DNA of 64,000 nt from Dechloromonas aromatica (nom. nud.). GTDB lineage: Bacteria > Pseudomonadota > Gammaproteobacteria > Burkholderiales > Rhodocyclaceae. Made by a program: the position numbers and the translations under genes. The notes under the pieces are model-generated. The model saw nothing but the letters and a program-made list of their open reading frames with translations. It searched no databases and was not told where the DNA came from. The stretch spans positions 1 to 64,000 of the forward strand of contig JAFIHA010000059.1 of assembly GCA_017848965.1 (NCBI GenBank), given 5' to 3'. Positions 56,068-64,000 of the stretch are shown in pieces. How positions within the stretch are numbered: position 1 is the stretch's first letter; each line of letters begins with the position of its first letter.

Positions 56068-56870
56068 CGCTGGGCGAAGCGCTGGTCGCGGCGCGGCAGA
56101 AGATCGACCGGCTCGACGCCCGCCTGCTCCTCGAACGCGCCAGCGGCTGTGCGCATGCCGACCTCCTGGCGCGGCCGGAAACGCCGCTGCCCGCGCCAGC
56201 CGCCGCGCAGTTCCTGGATTGGGTCCACCGCCGCGCCGCCGGCGAACCGCTGGCCTACATCGTTGGCGAGGCGGAGTTTCGCGGTCGCCTGTTCCAGGTC
56301 TCGCCGGCAGTGCTGGTGCCGCGGCCGGAAACCGAGGTCCTGATCGAGCTGGCGCTGGTCCGCTTGGCCGGCCGGCCGCGGGTACTCGACCTGGGTACCG
56401 GTTCCGGCATCGTTGCCGTCTCGCTGGCGCTCGAATTTCCCGCGGCCGACGTCGTCGCCGTCGATCTCTCGCCGGCCGCGCTCGCCGTTGCCCGCAACAA
56501 TGCCGGCCGTCTCGGCGCCGCCGTGCGCTGTGTCGACAGCGACTGGTACGCGGCGCTGAGCGGCGAGCGTTTCGACCTGATCGTCGCCAATCCACCTTAC
56601 ATTGCCGCCGACGATCCGCACCTGAGCGGCGACGGCTTGCCCTGCGAGCCGCAGATGGCGCTTACCGACGGCGGCGACGGGCTGAACTGCATCCGCGTCA
56701 TCGTTGCCGGCGCCGCGGCGCATCTGACGGCCGGCGGCTGGCTGCTGTTCGAGCATGGTTACGACCAGGGTGCGGCGAGCCGGAACTTATTGGCCGCCGC
56801 CGGGTTCCAAGACGCATTCACGCAACCCGACCTGGCCGGCAACGACCGTGTTTCCGGCGGGCACCTGTAA
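56064..56870 (+). CDS. prmC: Release-factor glutamine methyltransferase
   Basis: The 268-residue SAM-dependent enzyme methylates the GGQ glutamine of release factors. Motif I is [15 protein letters not shown] and the catalytic [12 protein letters not shown] is present. The start at 56064 overlaps the prfA stop by four bases, so RF1 and its modifier are translationally coupled. GrxD follows 16 bases later. Confidence 0.97.
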   Translation: MTLGEALVAARQKIDRLDARLLLERASGCAHADLLARPETPLPAPAAAQFLDWVHRRAAGEPLAYIVGEAEFRGRLFQVSPAVLVPRPETEVLIELALVRLAGRPRVLDLGTGSGIVAVSLALEFPAADVVAVDLSPAALAVARNNAGRLGAAVRCVDSDWYAALSGERFDLIVANPPYIAADDPHLSGDGLPCEPQMALTDGGDGLNCIRVIVAGAAAHLTAGGWLLFEHGYDQGAASRNLLAAAGFQDAFTQPDLAGNDRVSGGHL

Positions 56871-56886
56871 TGCAACTGGAGTCCCC

Positions 56887-57210
56887 ATGTCCGACGTACA
56901 ACAACGCATCCACGCAACCGTCACCGGCAACCAGGTCGTCCTCTACATGAAGGGCGACGCCCGCTTCCCGCAGTGCGGCTTTTCCGCTGCCGCGGTGCAG
57001 ATCCTGAAGGCCTGCGGCGTGAACGACTTCGTCACGGTCAACGTGCTGGCCGACGAGGAAATCCGCCAGGGGGTCAAGGACTACGCCAACTGGCCGACCA
57101 TCCCGCAGCTCTACATCAAGGGCGAGTTCGTCGGCGGCTGCGACATCATGAAGGAAATGTACGCGGCCGGCGAATTGCAGCAGATGCTGGCCGACGTCGT
57201 CAGCGCCTGA
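56887..57210 (+). CDS. grxD: Monothiol glutaredoxin
   Basis: This 107-residue glutaredoxin has a CGFS active site (Cys30, FPQCGFSAAAVQIL), the NWPTIPQLYIKGEFVGG motif and a C-terminal GGCDIMKEM helix. CGFS proteins carry bridging 2Fe-2S clusters with glutathione and help mature iron-sulfur proteins. It ends 20 bases before a terminator. Together with an Atm1 exporter at 15983 it points to a glutathione-linked iron-sulfur/thiol system, though the genes are far apart. Confidence 0.96.
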   Translation: MSDVQQRIHATVTGNQVVLYMKGDARFPQCGFSAAAVQILKACGVNDFVTVNVLADEEIRQGVKDYANWPTIPQLYIKGEFVGGCDIMKEMYAAGELQQMLADVVSA

Positions 57211-57230
57211 GCGGCATGGCAGCATGAATA

Positions 57231-57257
57231 AGCCCCGGCAATTGCCCGGGGCTTTTT
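57231..57257 (+). terminator. Intrinsic terminator after grxD
   Basis: AGCCCCGG (57231-57238) pairs with CCGGGGCT (57246-57253) around CAATTGC, followed by TTTTT. It closes the prfA-prmC-grxD unit and can also affect the convergent AhpD-like gene. Confidence 0.9.
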
Positions 57258-57269
57258 AACGGGCGCCGT

Positions 57270-57626
57270 TCAGGCGGCCTTCTCGGCAGTGAATTCCTCG
57301 TAGGCGCGTAACGCCTCGGCGGCCGTCATGTAGCCCGGGCCGCCGCCCATGTAGATGCTCACCGCCAGCGTTTCCAGGAACTGCTCGCGGGTCACGCCGA
57401 GACGGATCAGGGCCTTGACGTGGAAGCCGATGCAGCCGTCGCAATGCTGGGCGATGCCGATCGCCAGCGCGATCAATTCCTTCTGTAGTTCGCTCAGCGC
57501 ACCGGCCTTCATCGCGCCGTTGTGCATCGCCGAGAAACCCTGGGTGGCTTCCGGTAGTTCCTTGCGCAGGGTGCCGAGGGCCTTGGTCAGGTCGGTGGTG
57601 ACGGCGCGGTAGGATTTGCTGCTCAT
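57270..57626 (-). CDS. AhpD-like carboxymuconolactone-decarboxylase-family protein
   Basis: The 118-residue helical protein has the CMD/AhpD active site with Glu50, Cys62, Cys65 and His69 (QHCDGCIGFHVKALIRLG). Proteins with this CxxC act as alkylhydroperoxidases or thiol-disulfide partners. GGGAG lies just before the ATG and can be paired by an upstream segment (see leader feature), suggesting regulated translation. Specific partner unknown. Confidence 0.88.
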   Translation of the reverse strand: MSSKSYRAVTTDLTKALGTLRKELPEATQGFSAMHNGAMKAGALSELQKELIALAIGIAQHCDGCIGFHVKALIRLGVTREQFLETLAVSIYMGGGPGYMTAAEALRAYEEFTAEKAA

Positions 57627-57669
57627 GCGTTCTCCCGATAGGTTAAATTAGAGAACGCTAATTTTAACC
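57627..57669 (-). promoter_or_regulatory. Foldable leader with competing hairpins upstream of the AhpD-like gene
   Basis: Read on the minus strand: GGTTAAAATTAG (57669-57658), loop CGTTCT, then CTAATTTAACC (57651-57641) form an 11-bp stem with one bulge. GCGTTCTC (57658-57651) can instead pair with GAGAACGC (57634-57627), which contains the Shine-Dalgarno GGGAG region and abuts the start codon. The two folds exclude each other, or the loop pairing makes a pseudoknot. It could also be a DNA operator. No ligand is known. Confidence 0.45.
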
Positions 57670-57696
57670 GGAAAGCGCGTCAGCCACGCTTTCCGG
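57668..57696 (-). terminator. Hairpin downstream of argH, weak terminator
   Basis: CCGGAAAGCG (57668-57677) and CGCTTTCCGG (57687-57696) pair perfectly over 10 bases. On the minus strand TTAAAATT follows, which is U-poor, so termination may be weak. It overlaps the AhpD-like leader. Confidence 0.5.
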
Positions 57697-57711
57697 TGCC
57701 GTGCGCCAGGC

Positions 57712-59097
57712 TCAGAGGCGGTTGCGGGCGCGGGCGATGGCGGCCCTCACCTGCTCCGGCGCCGTGCCGCCGATATGCTTGCGGCTGGCCAGCGAACCCT
57801 CGACGGTGAGCACGGTATAGACATCGTCGTCGATCAGCGGCGAGAACTGGCGGAACTCCTCCAGCGTCAGGCCGGGCAGATCGACACCCTTGAACTCGGC
57901 CGCCTTCACCGCGTGGCCGACGGCTTCGTGGGCGTCGCGGAAGGGCAGGCCCTTCTTGACCAGGTAGTCGGCGAGGTCGGTGGCGGTGGCGAAGCCCTGG
58001 GTCAGCGCGGCCTGCATGTTGTCGGCGCGCACCGTGATGCCGCCGGCCATGTCGGCGAAGATGCGCAAGGTGTCGGTGACCGTGTCGACGGCGTCGAACA
58101 GCGGCTCCTTGTCTTCCTGGTTGTCCTTGTTGTAGGCGAGCGGCTGCGACTTCATCAGGGTCAGCAGGCTGATCAGCTGGCCGTACACGCGGCCGGTCTT
58201 GCCGCGCGCCAGTTCCGGCACGTCCGGGTTCTTCTTCTGCGGCATGATCGACGAGCCGGTGCAGAAGCGGTCGGCAATCTGGATGAAGCCGACGCGCGGG
58301 CTCATCCACATCACCAGTTCTTCCGACAGGCGGCTGATGTGCATCATCAAGAGGGCACAGGCGGCGGTGAATTCGATCGCGAAGTCGCGGTCCGACACGG
58401 CGTCCAGCGAGTTCTCGCAGACGGCCTCGAAGCCGAGCTGGTCGGCGACGTATTCGCGGTCGATCGGGTAGGTCGTGCCGGCCAGCGCGGCAGCGCCCAG
58501 CGGCAGGCGGTTGACGCGCTTCCTGGCGTCGGCGAAACGCTCGGCGTCACGGCCGAACATCTCGAAATAGGCCAGGACATGGTGGCCGAAGGTCACCGGT
58601 TGCGCCACCTGCAGATGGGTGAAGCCGGGCATCGGCGTTGCCGCTTCCTTCTCGGCGAGGTCAATCAGCGCGCTGCGGAAGGCCTTCAGCAGCACCTGGA
58701 TGTCGTCGATCGCGTCGCGCAGGTAGAGGCGGATGTCGGTCGCCACCTGGTCGTTGCGCGAGCGGCCGGTGTGCAGGCGCTTGCCGGCGTCGCCGACGAG
58801 CGCGGTGAGGCGCTTCTCGATGTTGAGGTGCACGTCTTCCAGGTCGATCGACCATTCCAGCTGGCCGGACTCGATTTCCTCAGCGACTTGCGCCATGCCG
58901 CGCTCGATGTCGGCCAGGTCCTGGGCGCTGATGATGCCTTGCCGGGCGAGCATCCGGGCGTGCGCGAGCGAGCCCCGGATGTCCTGGCGCCACATGCGCT
59001 GGTCGAAATCGACCGAGGCCGTGTAGCGTTTGACGAGATCGGAGACCGGCTCGGAGAAGCGGCCGGCCCAGGTGTATTGGTTGGCGTTGGAAGTCAT
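57712..59097 (-). CDS. argH: Argininosuccinate lyase
   Basis: The 461-residue enzyme splits argininosuccinate into arginine and fumarate. The fumarase/aspartase signature [15 protein letters not shown] (281 onward) includes the catalytic serine; [15 protein letters not shown] and [17 protein letters not shown] are also conserved. The length is standard. It is divergent from the AlgZ-like kinase gene. Confidence 0.97.
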   Translation of the reverse strand: MTSNANQYTWAGRFSEPVSDLVKRYTASVDFDQRMWRQDIRGSLAHARMLARQGIISAQDLADIERGMAQVAEEIESGQLEWSIDLEDVHLNIEKRLTALVGDAGKRLHTGRSRNDQVATDIRLYLRDAIDDIQVLLKAFRSALIDLAEKEAATPMPGFTHLQVAQPVTFGHHVLAYFEMFGRDAERFADARKRVNRLPLGAAALAGTTYPIDREYVADQLGFEAVCENSLDAVSDRDFAIEFTAACALLMMHISRLSEELVMWMSPRVGFIQIADRFCTGSSIMPQKKNPDVPELARGKTGRVYGQLISLLTLMKSQPLAYNKDNQEDKEPLFDAVDTVTDTLRIFADMAGGITVRADNMQAALTQGFATATDLADYLVKKGLPFRDAHEAVGHAVKAAEFKGVDLPGLTLEEFRQFSPLIDDDVYTVLTVEGSLASRKHIGGTAPEQVRAAIARARNRL

Positions 59098-59158
59098 GAC
59101 TTGGGTCTACAATGGGGCGCGAAATGAGATGAGGAATTCGGTTGAATCCGCAAGAAGA

Positions 59159-60172
59159 ATGACAAGTATACGGCACTTTCCGGCGACCCAGCCGCTGCCC
59201 GACTGGCGCAACTTCGGCGTCATGCTGCGCGTCCTGCTCGGCATCAACCTGCTCGCCGCCGTCGCCGCGCTGATCCAGTCGCCGGACCTGGCGAGCTGGG
59301 GTGAGCGTTTCGTCGCCATGGCCTCGGTAGTCGAACCGTTGCTGCTGATCGGTCTCGCCGTCCTGTCGCTGTGCCGCGACCTGCTCTGGCGCCTGCGCCT
59401 GCGCGTCGGCCAGGCCTGCGTGCTGGCATTGGCCGGTGGCCTGGCGGCGGTGCTCTTCGCCTATGGACATTCACTGCACCTGGTCGAGGCCGAGGCGGTC
59501 ACTCGCGGCAGCCTGCTCGCCATGACGGCAACCGGGATGCTGCTGCTCTATTTCGAACTGCGCTCGCGGGCGCTGTCGCCGGCCCAGGCCGAGGCGCGGC
59601 TGGCAGCGTTGAACGCGCGGATCCGGCCGCATTTCCTGTTCAATTCGTTGAACGCCGTCCTCTCGCTGATCCGGGCCCGCCCCAAGGATGCAGAGGCGGC
59701 GCTGGAAGCGCTCTCCGACCTGTTCCGCGCGGCGATGCGCGATCCGTCGGAGCGGGTCAGCCTGGCCGACGAGATTGCCCTCGGCCGGCAGTACCTTGAA
59801 CTTGAGCAACTGCGCCTGGGCGAGCGCCTGACGGTCGACTGGCAGCTCGGCGAGCTGGCGCTCGATTTGCCGATCCCGCCGCTGATGCTGCAGCCGCTGC
59901 TGGAGAACGCGGTGCGCCACGGCATCGAGCCGCTGCCCGAAGGTGGCACCGTGGTCGTCGGCCTGGAGCGGCGCGGCGACGAGCTGCTGGTGCGCATCGC
60001 CAACCCAACCGCCGGTCGGTCGGCTGCCGCCGCCGGTAACCAGATGGCATTGCTCAACATCCGCGAACGCCTGGCGCTGTATTACGATCTCGAGGCTCGG
60101 CTGGAGACCGAGATTGACGATCACCACTACGAAGTCCGCATCGTGCTGCCATGCCAACGCAAATCCCGCTGA
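59159..60172 (+). CDS. algZ: LytS/AlgZ-type sensor histidine kinase
   Basis: This 337-residue kinase has about four membrane helices in the first 140 residues, then the LytS-type H box RPHFLFNSLNAVLSLIRARP with His158 and the N box LQPLLENAVRHGIEPLPEGG. The start at 59159 gives MTSIRHFPATQPLPDWRNFG; a start at 59129 is possible. In Pseudomonas the pair AlgZ/AlgR controls alginate and type IV pili; in betaproteobacteria the regulon is less known. It overlaps algR by 22 bases. Confidence 0.9.
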   Translation: MTSIRHFPATQPLPDWRNFGVMLRVLLGINLLAAVAALIQSPDLASWGERFVAMASVVEPLLLIGLAVLSLCRDLLWRLRLRVGQACVLALAGGLAAVLFAYGHSLHLVEAEAVTRGSLLAMTATGMLLLYFELRSRALSPAQAEARLAALNARIRPHFLFNSLNAVLSLIRARPKDAEAALEALSDLFRAAMRDPSERVSLADEIALGRQYLELEQLRLGERLTVDWQLGELALDLPIPPLMLQPLLENAVRHGIEPLPEGGTVVVGLERRGDELLVRIANPTAGRSAAAAGNQMALLNIRERLALYYDLEARLETEIDDHHYEVRIVLPCQRKSR

Positions 60173-60930
60173 AAATCCTCCTGGTCGACGACGAGCCGCT
60201 GGCGCGCGAGCGCTTGCGCACCCTGCTCGGCGACATCGCCGGACAGTGCCCGGGCGAGATTGTCGGCGAGGCGGCCAACGGCCTGCAGGCGCTCGAGCAA
60301 CTGGACAAGCAAGCGGTCGACGTGGTGTTTTGCGATATCCGCATGCCCGGCATGGACGGCATCGAGCTGGCTTCGCACCTCGGGCGCCTGGTGAACCCGC
60401 CGGCGGTGATCTTTACCACTGCCTACGACAATTACGCGGTGCAGGCCTTCGATCTCAACGCGCTCGATTACCTGATGAAGCCGGTGCGCGCCCAGCGCCT
60501 GCTGACGGCGCTGCAGAAACTGCCCGGGACGCGCCCCGATCCCGCCGTGCTGGCCGGCATCGGCCAGGCGGTGCGCGGCGGCGGGCGCACGCATCTGTCC
60601 TGCCACGAACGTGGCCGCCTGCTGCTGGTACCGGTCGAGGAAGTGCTGTATTTCCGTGCCGACCTCAAATATGTGGCGGCGCGCACCGTCGAGCGCGAAT
60701 ACCTGCTCGACGAGTCGCTGACCCATCTGGAAAACGAGTTTCCCGAGCAGTTTTTGCGCCTGCACCGAGCGGTGCTGGTGGCGCGGCGGGCGATCGCCGG
60801 TTTCGAGAAAGCCGCCGGCGACGATGCCGAGGCCTACGGCTGGGCGCTGCTGCGCGGTGTTTCGGAGAAGTTGCCGGTCAGTCGCCGCCAGTGGGTGGCG
60901 GCGAAAGGCGGGCTGGGGAATCCGGTTTAG
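60151..60930 (+). CDS. algR: LytTR response regulator (AlgR-type)
   Basis: The 259-residue regulator has a REC domain with phosphoacceptor Asp62 (VVFCDIRMPGMDGIEL) and a C-terminal LytTR DNA-binding domain (HLSCHERGRLLLVPVEEVLY; EQFLRLHRAVLVARRAI). The cognate kinase is encoded upstream. LytTR proteins bind direct repeats; none were identified by eye. Its last four bases overlap the convergent REC-only gene. Confidence 0.92.
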   Translation: MPTQIPLKILLVDDEPLARERLRTLLGDIAGQCPGEIVGEAANGLQALEQLDKQAVDVVFCDIRMPGMDGIELASHLGRLVNPPAVIFTTAYDNYAVQAFDLNALDYLMKPVRAQRLLTALQKLPGTRPDPAVLAGIGQAVRGGGRTHLSCHERGRLLLVPVEEVLYFRADLKYVAARTVEREYLLDESLTHLENEFPEQFLRLHRAVLVARRAIAGFEKAAGDDAEAYGWALLRGVSEKLPVSRRQWVAAKGGLGNPV

Positions 60931-61484
60931 GCGCTGATCGCGTGGGCGGAGGCCGGCTGCTCGGCAGCCGGTTTCGTGTTGCGTCGGGGGATGCCTTGTT
61001 CGTCGAGCAGGCGCTCGATACGGAAAAAGACTTCCTGGCGGTTGAAGGGCTTCTTCATGAAATCGTCGGCGCCGATGCGGGTGCCGAAGAACTGTTCCAT
61101 CGCCTGCTCGTTGCCGCTCATCATGATCACCGGCGTGTCGCGTGTCTGCGCATCGCGGCGGATGGCGCGCAGGGCGGCGAAACCGTTCATGCCCGGCAGC
61201 ATGATGTCGAGGAAGACCAGTTGCGGACGTTTTTCCTGCAACTGGACGAGGCCGCTTTCGGCGTCGAAACACTCGATGGTGTCGAGCCCGGCCGAGCGCA
61301 GGAACTTGCGCAGCACGGCGACCACCGTCTTGGAATCGTCGATGATCAGCACGCAGGTGCCCGGCGGTGGGTCGACCCGCGGCCGCTGCCGCCTCTCCAC
61401 CGGCATCGGGACCACCTTGGCGACCGGTTCCGGTGCGCGGGCGGGGCGCCCGAAGAGGGATTTCAATTGATCGAGGATGCCCAT
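60927..61484 (-). CDS. REC-only response regulator
   Basis: The 185-residue protein has a Pro/Arg-rich N-terminal tail (about 1-42) and a single REC domain with Asp49-Asp50, phosphoacceptor Asp93 (LVFLDIMLPGMNG) and Lys145. No output domain, so it is a phospho-relay or PilG/PilH-like protein. The tail is unusual for such small regulators. A 19-bp palindrome lies 54 bases upstream of the start. Confidence 0.87.
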   Translation of the reverse strand: MGILDQLKSLFGRPARAPEPVAKVVPMPVERRQRPRVDPPPGTCVLIIDDSKTVVAVLRKFLRSAGLDTIECFDAESGLVQLQEKRPQLVFLDIMLPGMNGFAALRAIRRDAQTRDTPVIMMSGNEQAMEQFFGTRIGADDFMKKPFNRQEVFFRIERLLDEQGIPRRNTKPAAEQPASAHAISA

Positions 61485-61529
61485 GAATTTTCTCCGCTTG
61501 GTTCGATTCCGACGATCTGCCCGGGCTTT

Positions 61530-61561
61530 CCGGCGGTGAACGGAACAGTTCCGTTCGCCGG
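61530..61561. promoter_or_regulatory. Palindrome upstream of the REC-only gene
   Basis: GAACGGAACAGTTCCGTTC (61538-61556) is a near-perfect palindrome; CCGGC (61530-61534) and GCCGG (61557-61561) extend it with a three-base bulge. There is no T-run, so it looks more like an operator than a terminator. It lies between the REC gene start and the PAP2 stop. Confidence 0.45.
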
Positions 61562-61655
61562 GAGCGACGCCGATTCATGTCGTATGCATTTGACCACGGG
61601 GGGCGCGGCAAGTCTAGTGCTTTTTCCCCGCCTGGCTCTACTTCCCGGGTGGGCT

Positions 61656-62354
61656 CTAGGTGTCGCGCGGCGCTGTGCTGGCGGGCGGCGGCAAGGGGGA
61701 AGGTCGGTACAGCGTTTCGCTCAGCCACAGGGCGGCGTAGCTGGCATACCAGGCAAAGACCACGTCCGAAAGAAAGTGTGCTCCGACTGCCAGGCGCGCC
61801 AAGCCGGTGCATGCCGTCGCGACGATGGCGGCGAGCAGCCAGGGCAGTCGTCGTTTGCGTCGCCAGCCGGGGGCCAGGAGCAGGAAGGCGGTGGTCGCCG
61901 CGTGACCGCTGACGAAGGCGCAGTTGCGCTTGCATTGACCTGCCGGCAGGAAGGCCGGCGAAAAGGTCCGCGCGCCGTCAAAGGTCGCAATGTCCGAAGG
62001 TCGGGCGCGTTCCGCCAGGGCCTTGATCGCCTCCACGCCGACGAGCGGGCCGAGCAATGCGGCGACGAGCAGGAAGGCGACGCTGTCGCGGGTCGCGGGC
62101 GGCACGACGTCCGGTCGAAAGCGGCCGATCAGCGCCACGAGGATGAGCAGCACGAGCACACTGCGGCCGATGCGCGGCACCCACAGATTGGGCAAGGCAG
62201 TCCAGAAATCGCCGCTGTTGTAGCGCCAGATGCCATCGCTCGCATAGAAGTGGCGGCTGACGGCGAGATCGATCTCGGGATGGGTGATGAACAGGATCGC
62301 CAGCACAAGACCGACGCCGAGGATCAGGCGGTACTCAAGGCTTCTGGAAGTCAT
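61656..62354 (-). CDS. PAP2-family lipid phosphatase
   Basis: This 232-residue membrane phosphatase has the three PAP2 motifs: Lys111-x6-Arg118-Pro119 (KALAERARPSD), SGH 149-151 (AFVSGHAATT) and Arg187-x5-His193-x3-Asp197 (GLARLAVGAHFLSD). Family members dephosphorylate undecaprenyl pyrophosphate, phosphatidic acid or lipid A. Overlap of 20 bases with the GT39 gene upstream and the neighbouring GT2 suggest a job in glycolipid or lipid A modification (inference). Confidence 0.9.
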   Translation of the reverse strand: MTSRSLEYRLILGVGLVLAILFITHPEIDLAVSRHFYASDGIWRYNSGDFWTALPNLWVPRIGRSVLVLLILVALIGRFRPDVVPPATRDSVAFLLVAALLGPLVGVEAIKALAERARPSDIATFDGARTFSPAFLPAGQCKRNCAFVSGHAATTAFLLLAPGWRRKRRLPWLLAAIVATACTGLARLAVGAHFLSDVVFAWYASYAALWLSETLYRPSPLPPPASTAPRDT

Positions 62355-63783
62355 CGAGCAGGTATATCTCGAGCCGGCGCGTGGTCCCCGGTCCGCGCGA
62401 ACCGGTCGCGAGACTGGCGAGGTGTTCGTGGCGGGCGAAGCGGCTGGCGATATCGGCAGGCAGGGCGGTGCTGGAGAGATAGAGCAGCGGTGCGCCGGGC
62501 GGCAGCGTCAGCGACTGGGTCAGCTCGTAGTGGTCGCGCACGCTGCCATCGGGGTTCCAGCGGGCGACGGACAGTTGTCGATCGCGCAGTTCGTATTGCA
62601 GGTGGGCGATCAGCGTGCGGTTGCCGGCGACCGGAATCGCTTGCGGGTAGGCGTCGAGCCAGGGTTCGAGTTGCTGCGCCAGGCGGTCCCAGCCGATGAC
62701 CTGGGCGTAAGGGGTCGGCGGGTTGGCGCCGAAGGCGCGCAGTACCGCGCTGCCGTGATAGACGATGGCGCTGATCGCGATGTTGAGCACGATAGCGGCC
62801 CATAGCCAGCGCTGACGGCCGCTGTCGCGCAACCAGAGGACGGCGAGGATGCTTGCCGGGACGAAGGCCGGTGCGGCCCAGTTGGCGTTGGCCTTGCCGG
62901 CGTAGGCCTGGGCGCTGGCAAGCAACCACAAGGGGAGGGCGAAACAGAGCAGCAGCCGGGCGAAGTCGCCGGCCGGCGTGCGCTGGCGAGCCGACGGCAG
63001 GGCGGCGAAGAAGGCGGCGCCAAGCAGCGGGCCGAAGCAGCCCCATTGGCTGGCGACGAATTCGAGCAACGCGAGCGGGCCGCCGCCGTCGCGTTCGACG
63101 GTGATCTTTGCCGTGTGGCGCAGGGTCGGGAAATCGTGCTGGATGTTCCACCAGAGATTCGGCGCCAGGCACAGCAGCGCGAGACCGGCGGCCAGCCAGG
63201 GGCCGGGCCGGGCCAGTCGCTGGCGTTCGCAGAGCAGCAGATGGAGCAGTGCCGAGAGCAGGCCGGCCAGCATCGTGTACTTGCTCAGTAGGCCGGCGCC
63301 GCAGACCAGACCGAGCAGCAGCCAGCGCCAGAGCCGGTCGTCGCGCAGGGCATCGACGTAGAGGCGCAGCATCGCGCTCCAGGCCAGGACGAGCAGCGCG
63401 TCGGTGGTGACGGCGAGGCCCAGCCAGGCGAAGATCGGCAGGCTCAGGACGGCCAGCGCGCACCACCAGGCGGCGCGCGCGTCGCGGGCATCGCGGACCA
63501 ACCCGTAGGCGAGCAGCGCGCTCAAGGGGTAGCAGAGCATGGCAAGCGCCTTGCTGCCCAGTACGCCATCGCCGAACAGCGCGGTCGACGCGGCGATCAA
63601 GGCCGCAATGCCGGGCGGTTTGGAAAAGTAGCCCCAGCTCAGGTGCTGCGCCCAGCCCCAGTATTGAGCCTCGTCGACGTGCAGGGTGATGCCCGCCGTG
63701 CCTATCGTCAGCACCCGCCAGACCAGGAACAGCGCGGCGACGGCGAGCAGCGACGGCCAGCGGAAAAGGCGTTCAGAGGACAT
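62335..63783 (-). CDS. GT39/ArnT-like membrane glycosyltransferase
   Basis: The 482-residue integral membrane protein has about ten hydrophobic segments and the GT39/PMT motif HVDEAQYWGW with Asp37-Glu38 in the first periplasmic loop, then FSKPPGIAALIAAST. Such enzymes transfer sugar from a polyprenyl phosphate donor to lipid A or proteins. It overlaps the upstream GT2 gene by 11 bases and PAP2 by 20. Confidence 0.88.
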   Translation of the reverse strand: MSSERLFRWPSLLAVAALFLVWRVLTIGTAGITLHVDEAQYWGWAQHLSWGYFSKPPGIAALIAASTALFGDGVLGSKALAMLCYPLSALLAYGLVRDARDARAAWWCALAVLSLPIFAWLGLAVTTDALLVLAWSAMLRLYVDALRDDRLWRWLLLGLVCGAGLLSKYTMLAGLLSALLHLLLCERQRLARPGPWLAAGLALLCLAPNLWWNIQHDFPTLRHTAKITVERDGGGPLALLEFVASQWGCFGPLLGAAFFAALPSARQRTPAGDFARLLLCFALPLWLLASAQAYAGKANANWAAPAFVPASILAVLWLRDSGRQRWLWAAIVLNIAISAIVYHGSAVLRAFGANPPTPYAQVIGWDRLAQQLEPWLDAYPQAIPVAGNRTLIAHLQYELRDRQLSVARWNPDGSVRDHYELTQSLTLPPGAPLLYLSSTALPADIASRFARHEHLASLATGSRGPGTTRRLEIYLLDDFQKP

Positions 63784-64000
63784 CGCTGGTCTCGCGGTGG
63801 CTTGCCACCCGCTGCGGGGCGGCAGGCTGGTGCCAGCGGAGGTCGGCGCCAGTGTCCGGGGCGTCGCGCAGGACGTAGGCGCGTCCCGCGTCGGCGCCGA
63901 AATAGATGCGCGACAGGGTTTCCGCGAGGACGCCGGTGAGCACGCACTGGATGCCGATCAGCAGGGCGAAGAAGCCGGTCATCAGCAGCGGTCGGGTGCC
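63773..64000 (-). CDS. GT2 polyprenyl-phosphate glycosyltransferase, C-terminal end (cut by window edge)
   Basis: The last 75 residues include a membrane segment FFALLIGIQCVLTGVLAETL followed by SRIYFGADAGRAYVLRDAP, the typical C-terminus of ArnC/dolichyl-phosphate-mannose-synthase-like GT2 enzymes that make polyprenyl-phosphate sugars. It would supply the donor for the GT39 enzyme encoded next. The N-terminal catalytic domain is outside the window. Confidence 0.85.
   Translation of the reverse strand, partial: GTRPLLMTGFFALLIGIQCVLTGVLAETLSRIYFGADAGRAYVLRDAPDTGADLRWHQPAAPQRVASHRETSDVL

Noticed and set aside
57775..59127. 450-codon open frame opposite argH
   Set aside because: argH is intact and conserved; the overlapping frame is a compositional shadow.
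1..64000. CRISPR array, tRNA, rRNA, integrase or attachment sites
   Set aside because: None was seen by eye; the accessory patch at 31191-35492 has no tRNA or direct repeats at its borders.

Overview
The window looks like a chromosomal segment of a GC-rich betaproteobacterium, most likely Rhodocyclales (Dechloromonas/Azonexus-like). The reasons are the tuf-S10-spc-alpha ribosomal super-cluster with a short leader between rpsJ and rplC, the betaproteobacterial form of InfA, the hemA/prfA/prmC/grxD neighbourhood, AlgZ/AlgR beside argH, and the DUF2802 and DUF2917 families. The genus is inference; no rRNA or tRNA gene is present.

Layout. 1-14260: the end of tuf, then 29 co-directional genes from rpsJ to rplQ, including secY, infA, rpmJ (37 codons) and rpoA, closed by a strong intrinsic terminator at 14281-14307. 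Two internal promoters are visible, before rplC and before rplN; both have TATAAT within or overlapping a small inverted repeat. 14326-31149: ordinary chromosomal genes: a REC-PAS-PP2C regulator, an Atm1-type ABC exporter, a YciA-like thioesterase, a FadL-like porin, DUF2802 and SPOR proteins, RidA, RecG, a hydrolase, an M48 protease, a cupin, a LysR/DUF2917/PaaI divergon, PBP1A and threonine aldolase.

31191-35492: an accessory patch of lower GC. It holds a complete IS630-family element (29-bp imperfect terminal repeats, TA duplication), an unrecognised 514-residue protein with a possible nuclease-like N-terminus, a DUF6933 protein and a phosphoribosyltransferase. 35605-41906: a tightly overlapping five-gene operon (ArsR-type repressor, PlsC/acyl-ACP synthetase, a secreted unknown protein, a Tat-type amidohydrolase, an LplT-PlsC fusion) behind an 11-bp-armed palindrome that overlaps both the promoter and the start codon. 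This is the best candidate for an undescribed system; it appears to be a regulated phospholipid-repair/remodelling unit.

41946-48951: an unknown protein, UbiA, a PilZ/YcgR-like protein, UbiD, a GNAT, a small membrane protein, and a reverse-strand pair (ferredoxin-like protein and DacB). UbiA and UbiD supply consecutive steps of ubiquinone synthesis. 49014-61484: signalling and housekeeping: an Aer-like chemoreceptor, a Pal-like lipoprotein, hemA, a reverse-strand REC-GGDEF gene splitting hemA from prfA-prmC-grxD, an AhpD-like protein whose leader can fold over its ribosome-binding site, argH, the AlgZ/AlgR pair and a REC-only protein. 61656-64000: a reverse-strand envelope glycolipid cluster (PAP2 phosphatase, GT39-type transferase, and the end of a GT2 transferase running off the window).

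No intergenic stretch exceeds about 300 bases. No CRISPR array, tRNA, rRNA, attachment site or replication origin was seen.
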